Notes under the pieces: generated by a model
The model's input: only the letters and a program-made list of their open reading frames with translations
The model's database searches: none
What the model was told of the DNA's origin: nothing
Position numbers and translations under genes: made by a program
In this document: in pieces, positions 36,398-46,838 of the stretch
Layout of the letters: the number at the start of each line of letters is the position of its first letter
Position numbering within the stretch: position 1 is the stretch's first letter
DNA from: Deinococcus arcticus
GTDB lineage: Bacteria; Deinococcota; Deinococci; Deinococcales; Deinococcaceae
Assembly: GCF_003028415.1 (NCBI RefSeq)
Contig: NZ_PYSV01000001.1
Coordinates: forward strand, 186,001-250,000
Direction: 5' to 3'
Length of the DNA: 64,000 nt

Positions 36398-36838
36398 GTG
36401 CGCGCCGTGCTTCAGCGGGTGACGCAGGCCCGCTGCACCGTCGCCGGGAAAGTAACGGGCCAGACGGGGCCAGGGCTGCTGGTGCTGCTGGGGGTGGCGC
36501 CAGGCGACACCGAGGAGACCGCCCGGGCCCTGGCCGCCCGCATTGCCAAGGTGCGCATATTTGGTGATGACGCCGGGAAGATGAACCGCAGCGTGCAGGA
36601 TGTGGGCGGCGGCGTGCTGAGCATCAGCCAGTTCACGCTGTATGCCGACACCCGCAGCGGCAACCGCCCCAGCTTTACCGGCGCCGCCCCACCCGAGCAG
36701 GCCCGGGTGCTCTACGGCGTGTTCAATGTCGCGCTGCGCGAGCTGGGCCTGCCCGTGGGCGAGGGCGTGTTTGGTGCCCACATGACCATTGACCTGACCA
36801 ACGACGGCCCGGTGACCCTGACGCTGGAGATGGCCTGA
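36398..36838 (+). CDS. dtd: D-aminoacyl-tRNA deacylase
   Basis: 146 residues from the GTG at 36398, the normal Dtd length. It hydrolyses D-amino acids mischarged on tRNA. The active-site motif is SQFTLYADTRSGNRPSF (Ser-Gln-rich loop). The second conserved motif is the Gly-Pro of TNDGPVT near the C-terminus, which excludes L-aminoacyl substrates by forming the cross-dimer cap. Confidence 0.95.
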   Translation: MRAVLQRVTQARCTVAGKVTGQTGPGLLVLLGVAPGDTEETARALAARIAKVRIFGDDAGKMNRSVQDVGGGVLSISQFTLYADTRSGNRPSFTGAAPPEQARVLYGVFNVALRELGLPVGEGVFGAHMTIDLTNDGPVTLTLEMA

Positions 36839-36843
36839 CGGCG

Positions 36844-36886
36844 GCGCGCGCACAGGGAGCGCGTGTGCCTGGCGCGCGGCCCTTTT
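36844..36886 (+). terminator. Terminator of dtd
   Basis: A nested stem GCGCGC-GCACA / TGTGC-CTG-GCGCGC, followed by GGCCCTTTTCG. Confidence 0.5.
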
Positions 36887-36907
36887 CGTTCTCACCGCCC
36901 CTGGCCC

Positions 36908-36913
36908 TATGCT
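36908..36913 (+). promoter_or_regulatory. Leaderless-type -10 box (TATGCT)
   Basis: TATGCT lies 7 bases before the ATG at 36921. The upstream in-frame ATG at 36909 falls inside this box, so 36921 is preferred. Confidence 0.6.
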
Positions 36914-36920
36914 GCGCCCC

Positions 36921-38003
36921 ATGATTCGCCGCACCGCCCTGCTGGCCGCGCTCCTCTGTGTGGGGGGCGCGGCGGCCTATACCGTCAAGCCCGGCGACAC
37001 CCTGTATGCCATTGCCAAGGCCCACGGCACCACTGTGGAGGTGCTGACGCGCCTGAACGGCCTGCAGGGCACCGCCCTGAAGGTGGGCCAGGACCTGAAG
37101 CTGCCCGGTGCTGGGACTGCCTCCACGCCGGCCCCCCCGCGCTCCGCGCCCCTGCCGCCAGAGCAACTGGCCCCCACCCCCACGGGCGCGCGCATTGCGG
37201 GCGTGAACATCACGGTGCCGGCCAGCCTGCGCATGGGCGAGGCGTTTGTGCTGCGCCTGAGTGGCGCGCGGGCCGCCCAGGCCACCGTGCGCTTTCCCAG
37301 TGAGGTGGGCGAGGACGTGCGCCGCCCCAATGAGGTGCTCAGGCCCTCGGGCGCCGCCGGCGAGTATGTGGTGCCGGGGCGCGTGGTGCTGGGCAAAACC
37401 ACCCCGGTGGTCTACGAGGTGACCCTGGACGGCGCGCTGGTGCGCGGGCGCATTCCAGTGGCGGGGCTGGACCAGCCGATTCAGCATCTCAACCTGCCGG
37501 CCCGCATCAGCGGCGTGTTGCAGGACCCCGCCCGCAAGGCCGAGGACGCCCTGGTGGAACAGGCCTACGCCCGGCGCACCCCGCAAGCCTGGAGCCGGCC
37601 GTTCGCGCCGGCGCTGCAGGGGGCGGTGCCCACCAGCAGTTCCTTTGGGCAGCCGCGCACCTACGTGGCCGGCGGCCCGGTGGCCTACCACTTCGGCACC
37701 GATTACCCGGCCAGGACCGGCACCCCCGTGCGGGCCGTGAATGACGGCACGGTGGTGATTGCCGGGCGCTACCCGGTGCGCGGCGGTCTGGTCGTCATTG
37801 ACCACGGCGCGGGCGTGACCAGCCTATACTTTCACCAGAGCCGGGTGACCGTGAAGGTGGGGCAGAAGGTGGCGCGCGGCGACCAGATTGGCGAGGTGGG
37901 CAGCACCGGCCTGAGCGCCGGGCCGCACCTGCACCTGGAAATCCGGGTGCGCGGCGAGGGCACCAACCCGGCAGGCTGGATGAACCGCCTGTGGCCCCGC
38001 TAG
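36921..38003 (+). CDS. LysM-M23 (LytM-type) peptidoglycan hydrolase
   Basis: 360 residues. A signal peptide ends near GGAAA. A LysM domain follows ([17 protein letters not shown]), then a beta-rich linker, then a C-terminal M23 domain with the zinc ligands in YHFGTDYPA (HxxxD) and the GPHLHLE motif. All ligands are intact, so it is a predicted active metallo-endopeptidase of cell-wall cross-bridges, unlike the degenerate LytM activators. It is secreted. Confidence 0.93.
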   Translation: MIRRTALLAALLCVGGAAAYTVKPGDTLYAIAKAHGTTVEVLTRLNGLQGTALKVGQDLKLPGAGTASTPAPPRSAPLPPEQLAPTPTGARIAGVNITVPASLRMGEAFVLRLSGARAAQATVRFPSEVGEDVRRPNEVLRPSGAAGEYVVPGRVVLGKTTPVVYEVTLDGALVRGRIPVAGLDQPIQHLNLPARISGVLQDPARKAEDALVEQAYARRTPQAWSRPFAPALQGAVPTSSSFGQPRTYVAGGPVAYHFGTDYPARTGTPVRAVNDGTVVIAGRYPVRGGLVVIDHGAGVTSLYFHQSRVTVKVGQKVARGDQIGEVGSTGLSAGPHLHLEIRVRGEGTNPAGWMNRLWPR

Positions 38004-38038
38004 GACGCTGCGCGGGCTGAGGGCGAGGCACCCTGCAC

Positions 38039-38044
38039 TATCCT
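38039..38044 (+). promoter_or_regulatory. Leaderless-type -10 box (TATCCT)
   Basis: TATCCT lies 7 bases before the ATG at 38052. Confidence 0.6.
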
Positions 38045-38051
38045 CGGGCAC

Positions 38052-38840
38052 ATGCCCCCGCTCAGCGACCTGTTGATCGTCACGCCCCATCCGTCCGGGC
38101 AACTGCCGGCAGACGTCTTGCACGACATGCTGGGCGAGGCCGTGTTCGACACGGCGGCGCGTGAGGCGCTGCTGCGCCGGGTGTTTCTGGACGGCGATCC
38201 GTACACAGAGCTGCTGTACCACGTGCCCGGCGCCCGGCATGTGCAGGCCCCCTGGAGCCGCTTTGCCGCCGACCTGAACCGCGAGCGCGGTGACCGCGCC
38301 GACAACGGTGTGCTGAAACTCACCGGCTTTGACCGGGATACCCTGTACCCCCCAGGCTTCGTGCTGAGCGAGGAAGCCCGCGAAGCCCGCCTGCGCCGCC
38401 TGTGGGACCCCTTTGATGCGCTGCTGGCCGCAGAGGCGCTCCACAGCCGCCTGATGATCGTGGGGCACGCCATGGCCCCGCAGGGCCCGGCCCTGGGTCA
38501 CGACACCGGGACCCCCCGCCCGGCCGTCTGCCTGATGCCCGGCACCGCCGGGGCGCCCACCTTTCCGGTGGCCCTGTGGCCCGCGCTGCAGGGGGCCGCG
38601 CAGCAGGCGTTTGGCCCGGCCATCGCCCGCAGCTCCGACCCCCGCGTGACCGTGGGCGAGCCCTGGAGCACCGATACCCTCAGCCGCACCCACGGCGCGC
38701 GGGCGGGCATTCCCGCATTTGGCGTCGAGTTCAATACCGCGCTGTACCTGCAGGGCGGTCAGCCCCAGGAGGAGCAGCTGCGCGCCCTGAACCGGGGCTT
38801 GATCGCGTTTGCCAGAGCGGCGCTGTCGCTGCTGGCCTAA
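38052..38840 (+). CDS. N-formylglutamate amidohydrolase family protein
   Basis: 262 residues. The family pattern is visible: LLIVTPHPSGQLP at the N-terminus, SRFAADLNRERGD mid-protein, LMIVGHAM, and GVEFNTALYL near the end, matching HutG/FGase-type zinc hydrolases. These release glutamate from N-formylglutamate in histidine breakdown, but no hut genes are nearby, so the substrate may differ. It is convergent with the prenyl synthase, only 7 bases apart. Confidence 0.82.
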   Translation: MPPLSDLLIVTPHPSGQLPADVLHDMLGEAVFDTAAREALLRRVFLDGDPYTELLYHVPGARHVQAPWSRFAADLNRERGDRADNGVLKLTGFDRDTLYPPGFVLSEEAREARLRRLWDPFDALLAAEALHSRLMIVGHAMAPQGPALGHDTGTPRPAVCLMPGTAGAPTFPVALWPALQGAAQQAFGPAIARSSDPRVTVGEPWSTDTLSRTHGARAGIPAFGVEFNTALYLQGGQPQEEQLRALNRGLIAFARAALSLLA

Positions 38841-38847
38841 CCCTCCT

Positions 38848-39837
38848 TCACGCCTCGCGGGTGGCGAGGTCGCGCACGGTGCTCAGCAACTCGGCGGCGG
38901 CCACGCGATCGCGGGCGCCGCTCAGGGCGTCTTGCAGCAGCTGCAGGCCACTGGCGGCTTCCTGCGCCGCAACCGCCTGAGCGTGGGCCACGCTGCCGCT
39001 CTCCAGCAGCCACGCCTGCAGCTGCGCCACGGTGGCCGGGTCCTTGTCGGGGCGCGGGCGGGCCATCTGGGCCAGAAACACCTGCCGCTGCGCTTCGGGG
39101 GCCGTGCTCAGCCAGTGCAGCGCAATCAGGGTGCGCTTGCCTTCCAGCAGGTCGCCGCCAATCTCCTTGCCGTATTTGAGGGGATCGCCCAGCAGGTTCA
39201 GCACGTCGTCGCGAATCTGGAAGGCGGTGCCCAGCGCCAGCCCCGCCGTCTCAAAGCCTGTATGGGGGGTGGCCCCGGCGGCCAGCGCGCCCAGTTGCAG
39301 CGGCACCACCACCGTGTAGTAGGCCGTTTTCAGCCGCACCATCTCCAGGTAATCGGCCTCGCGCAGCGCCCACTCCTGGCGCTCCACCCAGCACAGGTCC
39401 AGGTGCTGGCCTTCGGCGGTGCGGTGAATCATCTGCAAAAAGGCGTCCATGCCGCCCGTGACCCCGGCGCGGTGCACGGCCGCCCACATGTAGGCGTGCA
39501 GGCCGTCGCCCGCGTTGATGGCCAGCGCCACCCCATGCAGGCGGTGCAGCGCGGGGCGGCCCCGGCGGTCCTCGCTGTCGTCCTCAATGTCGTCGTGAAT
39601 CAGCACCCAGTTCTGAAACAGTTCCAGGGCGGCGGCCAGCCACAGCGCGCGCTCCCAGCCCGGGTCGGTGTCTCGCAGGCCGTGGGCGCGGGCGCTGTGC
39701 AGCAGCAGTTCCGAGCGCAGGCCCTTGCCGCCCCGCTGCGGATAGTCACGCAGCATCTCGTGGTAGTCGCGCAGTTCGGGCCGGGCGGCGGACTGGGGCA
39801 GCAGCGACAGCACGCGGGACAGCAGTTCGGGGCGCAT
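38848..39837 (-). CDS. Trans-isoprenyl diphosphate synthase (polyprenyl synthetase)
   Basis: 329 residues. The first aspartate-rich motif is [17 protein letters not shown]. The second is [12 protein letters not shown], with the usual lysine context [16 protein letters not shown]. It elongates allylic diphosphates with IPP. The product may be geranylgeranyl diphosphate or longer, for carotenoid, menaquinone or undecaprenyl-type lipids. Chain length cannot be assigned securely. TATGCT lies 8 bases before the start. Confidence 0.9.
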   Translation of the reverse strand: MRPELLSRVLSLLPQSAARPELRDYHEMLRDYPQRGGKGLRSELLLHSARAHGLRDTDPGWERALWLAAALELFQNWVLIHDDIEDDSEDRRGRPALHRLHGVALAINAGDGLHAYMWAAVHRAGVTGGMDAFLQMIHRTAEGQHLDLCWVERQEWALREADYLEMVRLKTAYYTVVVPLQLGALAAGATPHTGFETAGLALGTAFQIRDDVLNLLGDPLKYGKEIGGDLLEGKRTLIALHWLSTAPEAQRQVFLAQMARPRPDKDPATVAQLQAWLLESGSVAHAQAVAAQEAASGLQLLQDALSGARDRVAAAELLSTVRDLATREA

Positions 39838-39845
39838 CGCCGGGC

Positions 39846-39851
39846 AGCATA
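39846..39851 (-). promoter_or_regulatory. Leaderless-type -10 box (TATGCT)
   Basis: Minus strand, 8 bases before the prenyl synthase ATG. Confidence 0.55.
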
Positions 39852-39947
39852 GAGCATGGGGCCGGGGCGGCCCTGTCTCGCCTGCGCGCCCTGTGGCGGC
39901 CCAAGTGCAGCCGCGCCGACAGTGCCGCGCCGCCTGAGCCGGCCAAG

Positions 39948-40907
39948 ATGCACGGTATGGTCACCGCGCCCCTTCTGCTGCGTTCTGTTTGGGCCCTGCT
40001 GGTGCTGGCGTTGCTGGGCGCCGTGGGGGTGGCGGCGGCGCAGGGGGCGCCCACCACGGCGCTGCGCCCGGCCCTGAGCGGCGAGCAGCGCACGCTGACG
40101 CTGCCGGGGTTTGGGGCCGTGGCCTACGCGGCGGACCCCCGGGGCACAGGCCGCCCGCTGGTGCTGCTACACAGCGTGAACGCGGCGGCCAGCGCCTACG
40201 AGATGAAACCGCTGTGGGACCTGTACGCGGGCCAGCGCCCGGTGTACGCCCTGGAGTGGCCGGGTTTTGGCCGCAGCGCCCGCCCCGACGTGCCCTACAC
40301 CCCCGCGCAGATGACCGCCGCCCTGAGCGCCCTGCTGGACACGCTGGGCCCCCTGGAATCCGGGGTGGATGTGGTGGCCCTGAGCCTGGGCAGCGAGTTC
40401 GCCGCCCGCGCCGCCCTGGCCGACCCCCGCATTCGCCGGCTGGCCCTGATCAGCCCCACTGGCCTGGGCCGGGCGCGGGGCGAACCCAACCCGAATACGG
40501 TCCGGGCCCTGCGCGCTGTGTCGGGGCCCCTGTACGCCGCGCTGCGCACCCGGCCCAGCATTGAGTTTTTCCTGGGGCGCTCTTTCCGGGGGCCGGTGGA
40601 CGAGGGGCTGCTGAATTACGCGCTGGAGACCTCGCGCCAGCCGGGAGCGGTGTATGGCCCCCTGGCCTTTCTGACCGGCGCCCTGTTTACCCCGGACGCT
40701 TACGGTGAGCTGTACGCGCGCCTGAGCGTGCCCGTCCTGGTGCTGTACGACCAGGACGCCTTTACCTCGTTCGAGCGTCTGCCCGAACTGCTGGGCCGCC
40801 CAGGGGTGCAGGCCGTGCGGATTGAAGGCACCGATGGCCTGCCACACTTTGAGCGCCCGGCCGAGGTGAAGGCTGCCCTGGACCGCTTCTGGAGCGAGAG
40901 CCGGTAA
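39948..40907 (+). CDS. Secreted or membrane-anchored alpha/beta hydrolase
   Basis: 319 residues; an alternative ATG is at 39957. An N-terminal hydrophobic segment ([19 protein letters not shown]) is a signal or anchor. The hydrolase core has the nucleophile elbow VALSLGSEF (Ser), the acid in LVLYDQDAF and the His in GLPHFERP. The first glycine of GxSxG is Ala. It is probably an esterase or a related hydrolase acting outside the cytosol; the substrate is unknown. Confidence 0.83.
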   Translation: MHGMVTAPLLLRSVWALLVLALLGAVGVAAAQGAPTTALRPALSGEQRTLTLPGFGAVAYAADPRGTGRPLVLLHSVNAAASAYEMKPLWDLYAGQRPVYALEWPGFGRSARPDVPYTPAQMTAALSALLDTLGPLESGVDVVALSLGSEFAARAALADPRIRRLALISPTGLGRARGEPNPNTVRALRAVSGPLYAALRTRPSIEFFLGRSFRGPVDEGLLNYALETSRQPGAVYGPLAFLTGALFTPDAYGELYARLSVPVLVLYDQDAFTSFERLPELLGRPGVQAVRIEGTDGLPHFERPAEVKAALDRFWSESR

Positions 40908-40947
40908 ACCGGGACTTCATCAGAAGCTGGAGCGGCGGCCCACGCTC

Positions 40948-41080
40948 AGTCATTCGCTGCTGAGCCCCCGGTCAACCGAGGAGGCTGGGACAGCGGCGCC
41001 GCAGCGCGAGGGGCGAACCCAGGGCCCCGCACCGGGAATGTCAAGGGTCCGGCGCACTTCTGAACCGTTGGAATGAGAGG
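40948..41080 (+). repeat. Structured intergenic repeat B, diverged copy (B1)
   Basis: Starts AGTCATTCGCTG, then CGGTCAACCGAG, GGCTGGGACAGCGGCGCCGCAG, GGGCGAAC and GCACCGGG, and ends CTTCTGAACCGTTGGAA. The blocks are in the same order and orientation as B2 (46691). It is more diverged than the other copies and lies just before the amidohydrolase promoter. Confidence 0.65.
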
Positions 41081-41091
41081 GGCGAGGCCCT

Positions 41092-41097
41092 TAGCAT
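41092..41097 (+). promoter_or_regulatory. Leaderless-type -10 box (TAGCAT)
   Basis: TAGCAT lies 7 bases before the ATG at 41105. The in-frame ATG at 41096 would lie within the box. Confidence 0.55.
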
Positions 41098-41104
41098 GGC
41101 CGGC

Positions 41105-42289
41105 ATGAGCGCCCCTGCCGCCTTTATCCCCCGCCTTCTTGTGTGCGACGTGCTGTATACCGGCATGGGGGGCGCGCAGTCGCCGGGCGGCGTGGTGGTG
41201 GTGGGCGGCGCAGTGGCGGCCACCGGCCACCCGGACGCCCTGCGCGCTGCCTACCCCCACGCCCAGGAGGAGCACGTGGGCGGCGTGATTGCCCCGCCCC
41301 CGGTGAACGCCCACACCCACCTGGACATGAGCGCCTATGCCTTTGAGGCCCTGCCGTATTTCCGCTGGCTGCCGGAGGTGGTGATCGCGCAGCGCGAGCG
41401 CCGGGGCGTGGCCGGTGCCCTGGCCGGGGCCGACATGCTGGCCGCGCAGGGGGTGGGCGGCGTGGGTGACATCGTGAATATTCCAGCCGTGATGGACGCC
41501 CTGCTGGCCCGCAAGGACCTGAGCGGCGTACTGTACTTCGAGGTGCTGGGGCCCATCCCGGAGCAGGCCGAGGAGCGCTTTGCCGGGGTGCGGGCCCTGG
41601 TCGAAGGCTGGCGGCGCCACCCCCGCGCCGGCGAGTTGCGTGTGGGCCTCTCGCCCCATACGCCCTTCACCGTCAGCCACCGCCTCATGCGGCTGGTGAC
41701 CGAGTACGCCGCCGGCGAGGGCCTGCCGCTGCAGATTCATGTGGCCGAGCACCCCAGCGAGGTGGAACTGTTTGCCACGGGTGGGGGGCCGCTGTGGGCC
41801 AACCGCATGCCCGCGCTGTACACCGCCACCTTCGCAGAGGTCATCGGGCGCGCGCCCGAACCCGGCCTGAGCCCGGTGCGCTACCTGGACGAACTGGGCG
41901 TGCTGGCTGCCCGGCCCACCCTGATCCATATGGTGAACGTGACCCCGGACGACATTGCCCGGGTGGCGCGCGCCGGCTGCGCGGTGGTCACCTGCCCCCG
42001 CTCCAATCAGCATCTGGGGTGCGGGATTTTTCCCTGGACCGCCTTCACGGCGGCCGGGGTGGAGGTGGCCCTGGGCACCGATTCCGTGGCCAGCGGCGAA
42101 ACGCTTGACGTGCGCGACGAGGTGGCCTTTGCCCGGAAACTCTACCCGGAACTGGACCCCCGCCTGATGGTCCGCGCGGCTGTGAAGGGCGGGCACCGCG
42201 TACTGGGCAGCCGGGCGCCCCTCATTCGGCGGGGCGAGAACTGGCAGGAGGGGTTTGTCTGGGCTGGGCAGAACGAGGCGCGCCGCTGA
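41105..42289 (+). CDS. Amidohydrolase (COG0402 type), possible 6-aminodeoxyfutalosine deaminase
   Basis: 394 residues. Metal ligands are visible: NAHTHLDMS (HxH), a His in LQIHVAEHPSEVE, a later His in LIHMVNVT, and the Asp of GTDSVASGE. This is the cytosine/aminohydrolase (TRZ/ATZ) type. A Deinococcus enzyme of this group, Dr0824, deaminates 6-aminodeoxyfutalosine in menaquinone synthesis. This gene could be its orthologue, but no other mqn gene is in the window. The function is therefore tentative. Confidence 0.85.
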   Translation: MSAPAAFIPRLLVCDVLYTGMGGAQSPGGVVVVGGAVAATGHPDALRAAYPHAQEEHVGGVIAPPPVNAHTHLDMSAYAFEALPYFRWLPEVVIAQRERRGVAGALAGADMLAAQGVGGVGDIVNIPAVMDALLARKDLSGVLYFEVLGPIPEQAEERFAGVRALVEGWRRHPRAGELRVGLSPHTPFTVSHRLMRLVTEYAAGEGLPLQIHVAEHPSEVELFATGGGPLWANRMPALYTATFAEVIGRAPEPGLSPVRYLDELGVLAARPTLIHMVNVTPDDIARVARAGCAVVTCPRSNQHLGCGIFPWTAFTAAGVEVALGTDSVASGETLDVRDEVAFARKLYPELDPRLMVRAAVKGGHRVLGSRAPLIRRGENWQEGFVWAGQNEARR

Positions 42290-42343
42290 GGCCGTAGGAG
42301 CAGGCCCCCCAGGCTCAGCGGCGCGGGCCACGCCAGCGGCCGC

Positions 42344-42805
42344 TCAGGGCTGGCTGACGCTGGCCTGGCAGCTGCCGCCGGCCACATTGCCCCCCTGCAC
42401 CCGGGTCAGGCGGCCACTGTAGGGCAGGCTCAGCAGGGTATCCACGCGGCAGGTGTAGCGCTCGCCGTTGGTGCCAATCCACTCAAAACTCAGCACGCGG
42501 CGGTCCCCGTCATAGGTGGCCACCGAAAAGCCCGGGCGCCCACGCGAAAACGCCTCGGCCTGGTCCAGCCCGCCAACTGTGGCGGTACCGCCGGCTCCGC
42601 TGATCAGATCTGGAACCGCCACGGTGGAGGACACCGCGCTGCCTTCCACCGTGCCACTGACGGTCCAGGTCTGCCCCACGGTCAGGGGGCCCGCTGTGCG
42701 GGGCGCGGGGCCGCCCTCGCGCGGAGTTAGCAGTGAAGCCAGCGGGGCGCAGGACGCCAGCAAGGGCAGAAGGGCCAGTGAGAGCAGCAGGGCGGGACGG
42801 GTCAT
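42344..42805 (-). CDS. Lipoprotein of unknown function
   Basis: 153 residues from the ATG at 42805 (TATGCT lies 6 bases upstream). The signal MTRPALLLSLALLPLLASC carries a lipobox at Cys19. The mature domain is a small beta-rich module with WTVSGTVEGSAVSSTVAVPD, and two cysteines (RYTCRVD and GSCQASV) could be disulfide-bonded. It is convergent with the amidohydrolase. No family recognised. Confidence 0.78.
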   Translation of the reverse strand: MTRPALLLSLALLPLLASCAPLASLLTPREGGPAPRTAGPLTVGQTWTVSGTVEGSAVSSTVAVPDLISGAGGTATVGGLDQAEAFSRGRPGFSVATYDGDRRVLSFEWIGTNGERYTCRVDTLLSLPYSGRLTRVQGGNVAGGSCQASVSQP

Positions 42806-42811
42806 GCGCGC

Positions 42812-42817
42812 AGCATA
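42812..42817 (-). promoter_or_regulatory. Leaderless-type -10 box (TATGCT)
   Basis: Minus strand, 6 bases before the lipoprotein ATG at 42805. Confidence 0.55.
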
Positions 42818-42953
42818 CGGGCGGCCTATGAGCGTGGCCCAGGTCACCTTCAACGCGTCCAGAGCCACCGTTCATGCTCCCTGAGCTGCCTGGACTCAAG
42901 ATGTTTATGCCGGTCTCACTGAAATCGCAGCCGTGCCAGGACGCGGGGCGCGT

Positions 42954-42959
42954 TATACT
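42954..42959 (+). promoter_or_regulatory. Leaderless-type -10 box of secA (TATACT)
   Basis: TATACT lies 8 bases before the secA ATG. There is no Shine-Dalgarno sequence. Confidence 0.6.
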
Positions 42960-42967
42960 CGCTTGTC

Positions 42968-45577
<2,610 letters not shown>

Positions 45578-45864
45578 CGTTGGCTGAAGATTGGGGCGCT
45601 CACAGATAGGTGGGCGCCCCTGGTCATGGGCAAGCTCTTGGTCACTCTCTTGCCGCGTTTCGCAGCGCTTTGGGGTCAAATCCCTGGCGCTGACTGGGGC
45701 GTGAACATGTCCCATAGTGGTATGGGACCGCTTCTCCGGCTGTACGTCTCACCACTCGGCGTTACCAGAGGAAACAGGGCACAGGTCGCGGCGCCCTGCT
45801 GCAGTGTGGGGCGACAGTTCCATCCACAGCGAAAGGGCAGAGCAGAAGGCCAGCCCGGCCGACC
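45578..45864. other. 287-base intergenic stretch after secA
   Basis: Holds a 7-bp hairpin GGGGCGC/GCGCCCC (45593-45599 with 45614-45620) that may be the secA terminator, without a T-run. A short open frame (45626-45868) looks spurious. No other feature seen. Confidence 0.5.
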
Positions 45865-46377
45865 CTAGCGCAGCGCCGCGGTGGCCGGGCCCAGGGCAGC
45901 GCGGTTGATAGGGGTGGCCGCAGCACTCAAGCTGAGATCGGCAGCCTGCTCCTCACGCTCGCTCAGGCGCAGGCGTTCGGCGTGGTGGGGCAGCCGCAAG
46001 GTGTCGGCCAGTTTGGCGGCGGTGCCGTAAGCCGAGATCTCGTAGTGCTCGACCCGCTGAGCACAGGCAATCAGCCCGGCGTCCCTGACCGCCGGGGGGG
46101 CGTCGCGGCGCAGCAGCTCATCGGCCTCGGCCAGCAGGCCCCGCATGGCCTGACAGGTGTGCCCGCCCGGCGTGCAGTCCAGGTCCATGAACAGACTGTC
46201 CAGGCGCTGCGCCTGCACCCGGGTCTGGTCCAGGTGGCGCTCCAGACCGGTGCGCAGCGTGGAGTCACTGGCGGCGGCGGCCATGCGGGGCAGGGCGTCC
46301 AGAAGCTGGGTCTCAGCAGAATACAGGTCCCGGAGCTGCTTTACGTACAGGTCATGCAGGGTGTTCAGAGCAGGCAT
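45865..46377 (-). CDS. DUF892 (YciE/YciF-like) ferritin-like stress protein
   Basis: 170 residues. AAGGAGG lies 7 bases before the ATG. The family opening is LHDLYVKQLRDLYSAETQLLDALP, followed by four amphipathic helices with MRGLLAEADELL, and VEHYEISAYGTAAKLA where the ferritin-like metal or helix signature is expected. YciF-type proteins are induced by osmotic or general stress. The exact biochemical role is unknown. Confidence 0.9.
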   Translation of the reverse strand: MPALNTLHDLYVKQLRDLYSAETQLLDALPRMAAAASDSTLRTGLERHLDQTRVQAQRLDSLFMDLDCTPGGHTCQAMRGLLAEADELLRRDAPPAVRDAGLIACAQRVEHYEISAYGTAAKLADTLRLPHHAERLRLSEREEQAADLSLSAAATPINRAALGPATAALR

Positions 46378-46510
46378 GTCATCCTCCTTGGCAACGGGTG
46401 GGGGCGCGGGGCGCCATGGGGTTCAGTATGTCCACCCTTCAGGCCATCAGGAGCGCGCATGGAGGGACGCTCAAGCCCAGGTGTGAGGAGAGGGGGCCCC
46501 CTTCGTGCTC

Positions 46511-46670
46511 ATACGGACTGCCGTCCATTTCCGGAACATCCGGGAAGAAGGGCGATGTTCCGCTCCTACGGAGCCTTTCAGGTCCAATTCCCGGAACTCC
46601 GTATTTTCCTTCTCCCTCTGGTCGGAAAAAGTCCGTAACACGTTACGGACTTTTTCGGAATCCGTATCAG
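46511..46670 (-). repeat. Structured intergenic repeat A, copy A5
   Basis: On the minus strand it runs from CTGATACGGATTCCG (46670) to CGGCAGTCCGTAT (46511), collinear with the first half of A1. The 14-bp hairpin (46626-46655) is preserved, with one paired difference: AGTCCG/CGGACT here where A1 has ATTCCG/CGGAAT. Confidence 0.8.
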
Positions 46671-46690
46671 CCCCCAATGCGCCCTGGCTA

Positions 46691-46838
46691 AGTCACTCGC
46701 TGTTGATCTTCAGATCAACCGAGCGGGCTGGGACAGCGGCGCGGCAGAGCGAGTGGCGAACACAGTCCGTTGCACCGGGCGTGGAGACTTTTCGGTGCTC
46801 TTCTGAACAGTCGCAACGTAAGGTGCAACGTCCTTAAT
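46691..46838 (-). repeat. Structured intergenic repeat B, copy B2
   Basis: On the minus strand it starts AATTAAGGACGTTGCACC and contains GAAGAGCACCGAAAAGTCTCCACGC-type sequence and CGGTGCAACG. It ends with the palindrome GTTGATCTGAAGATCAAC and CAGCGAGTGACTT. The TAA stop of the cyclase gene (46834-46836) lies within the first bases of the repeat. Confidence 0.8.

Noticed and set aside
45626..45868. 80-codon open frame after secA
   Set aside because: No ribosome site, no -10 box, atypical composition; likely chance.
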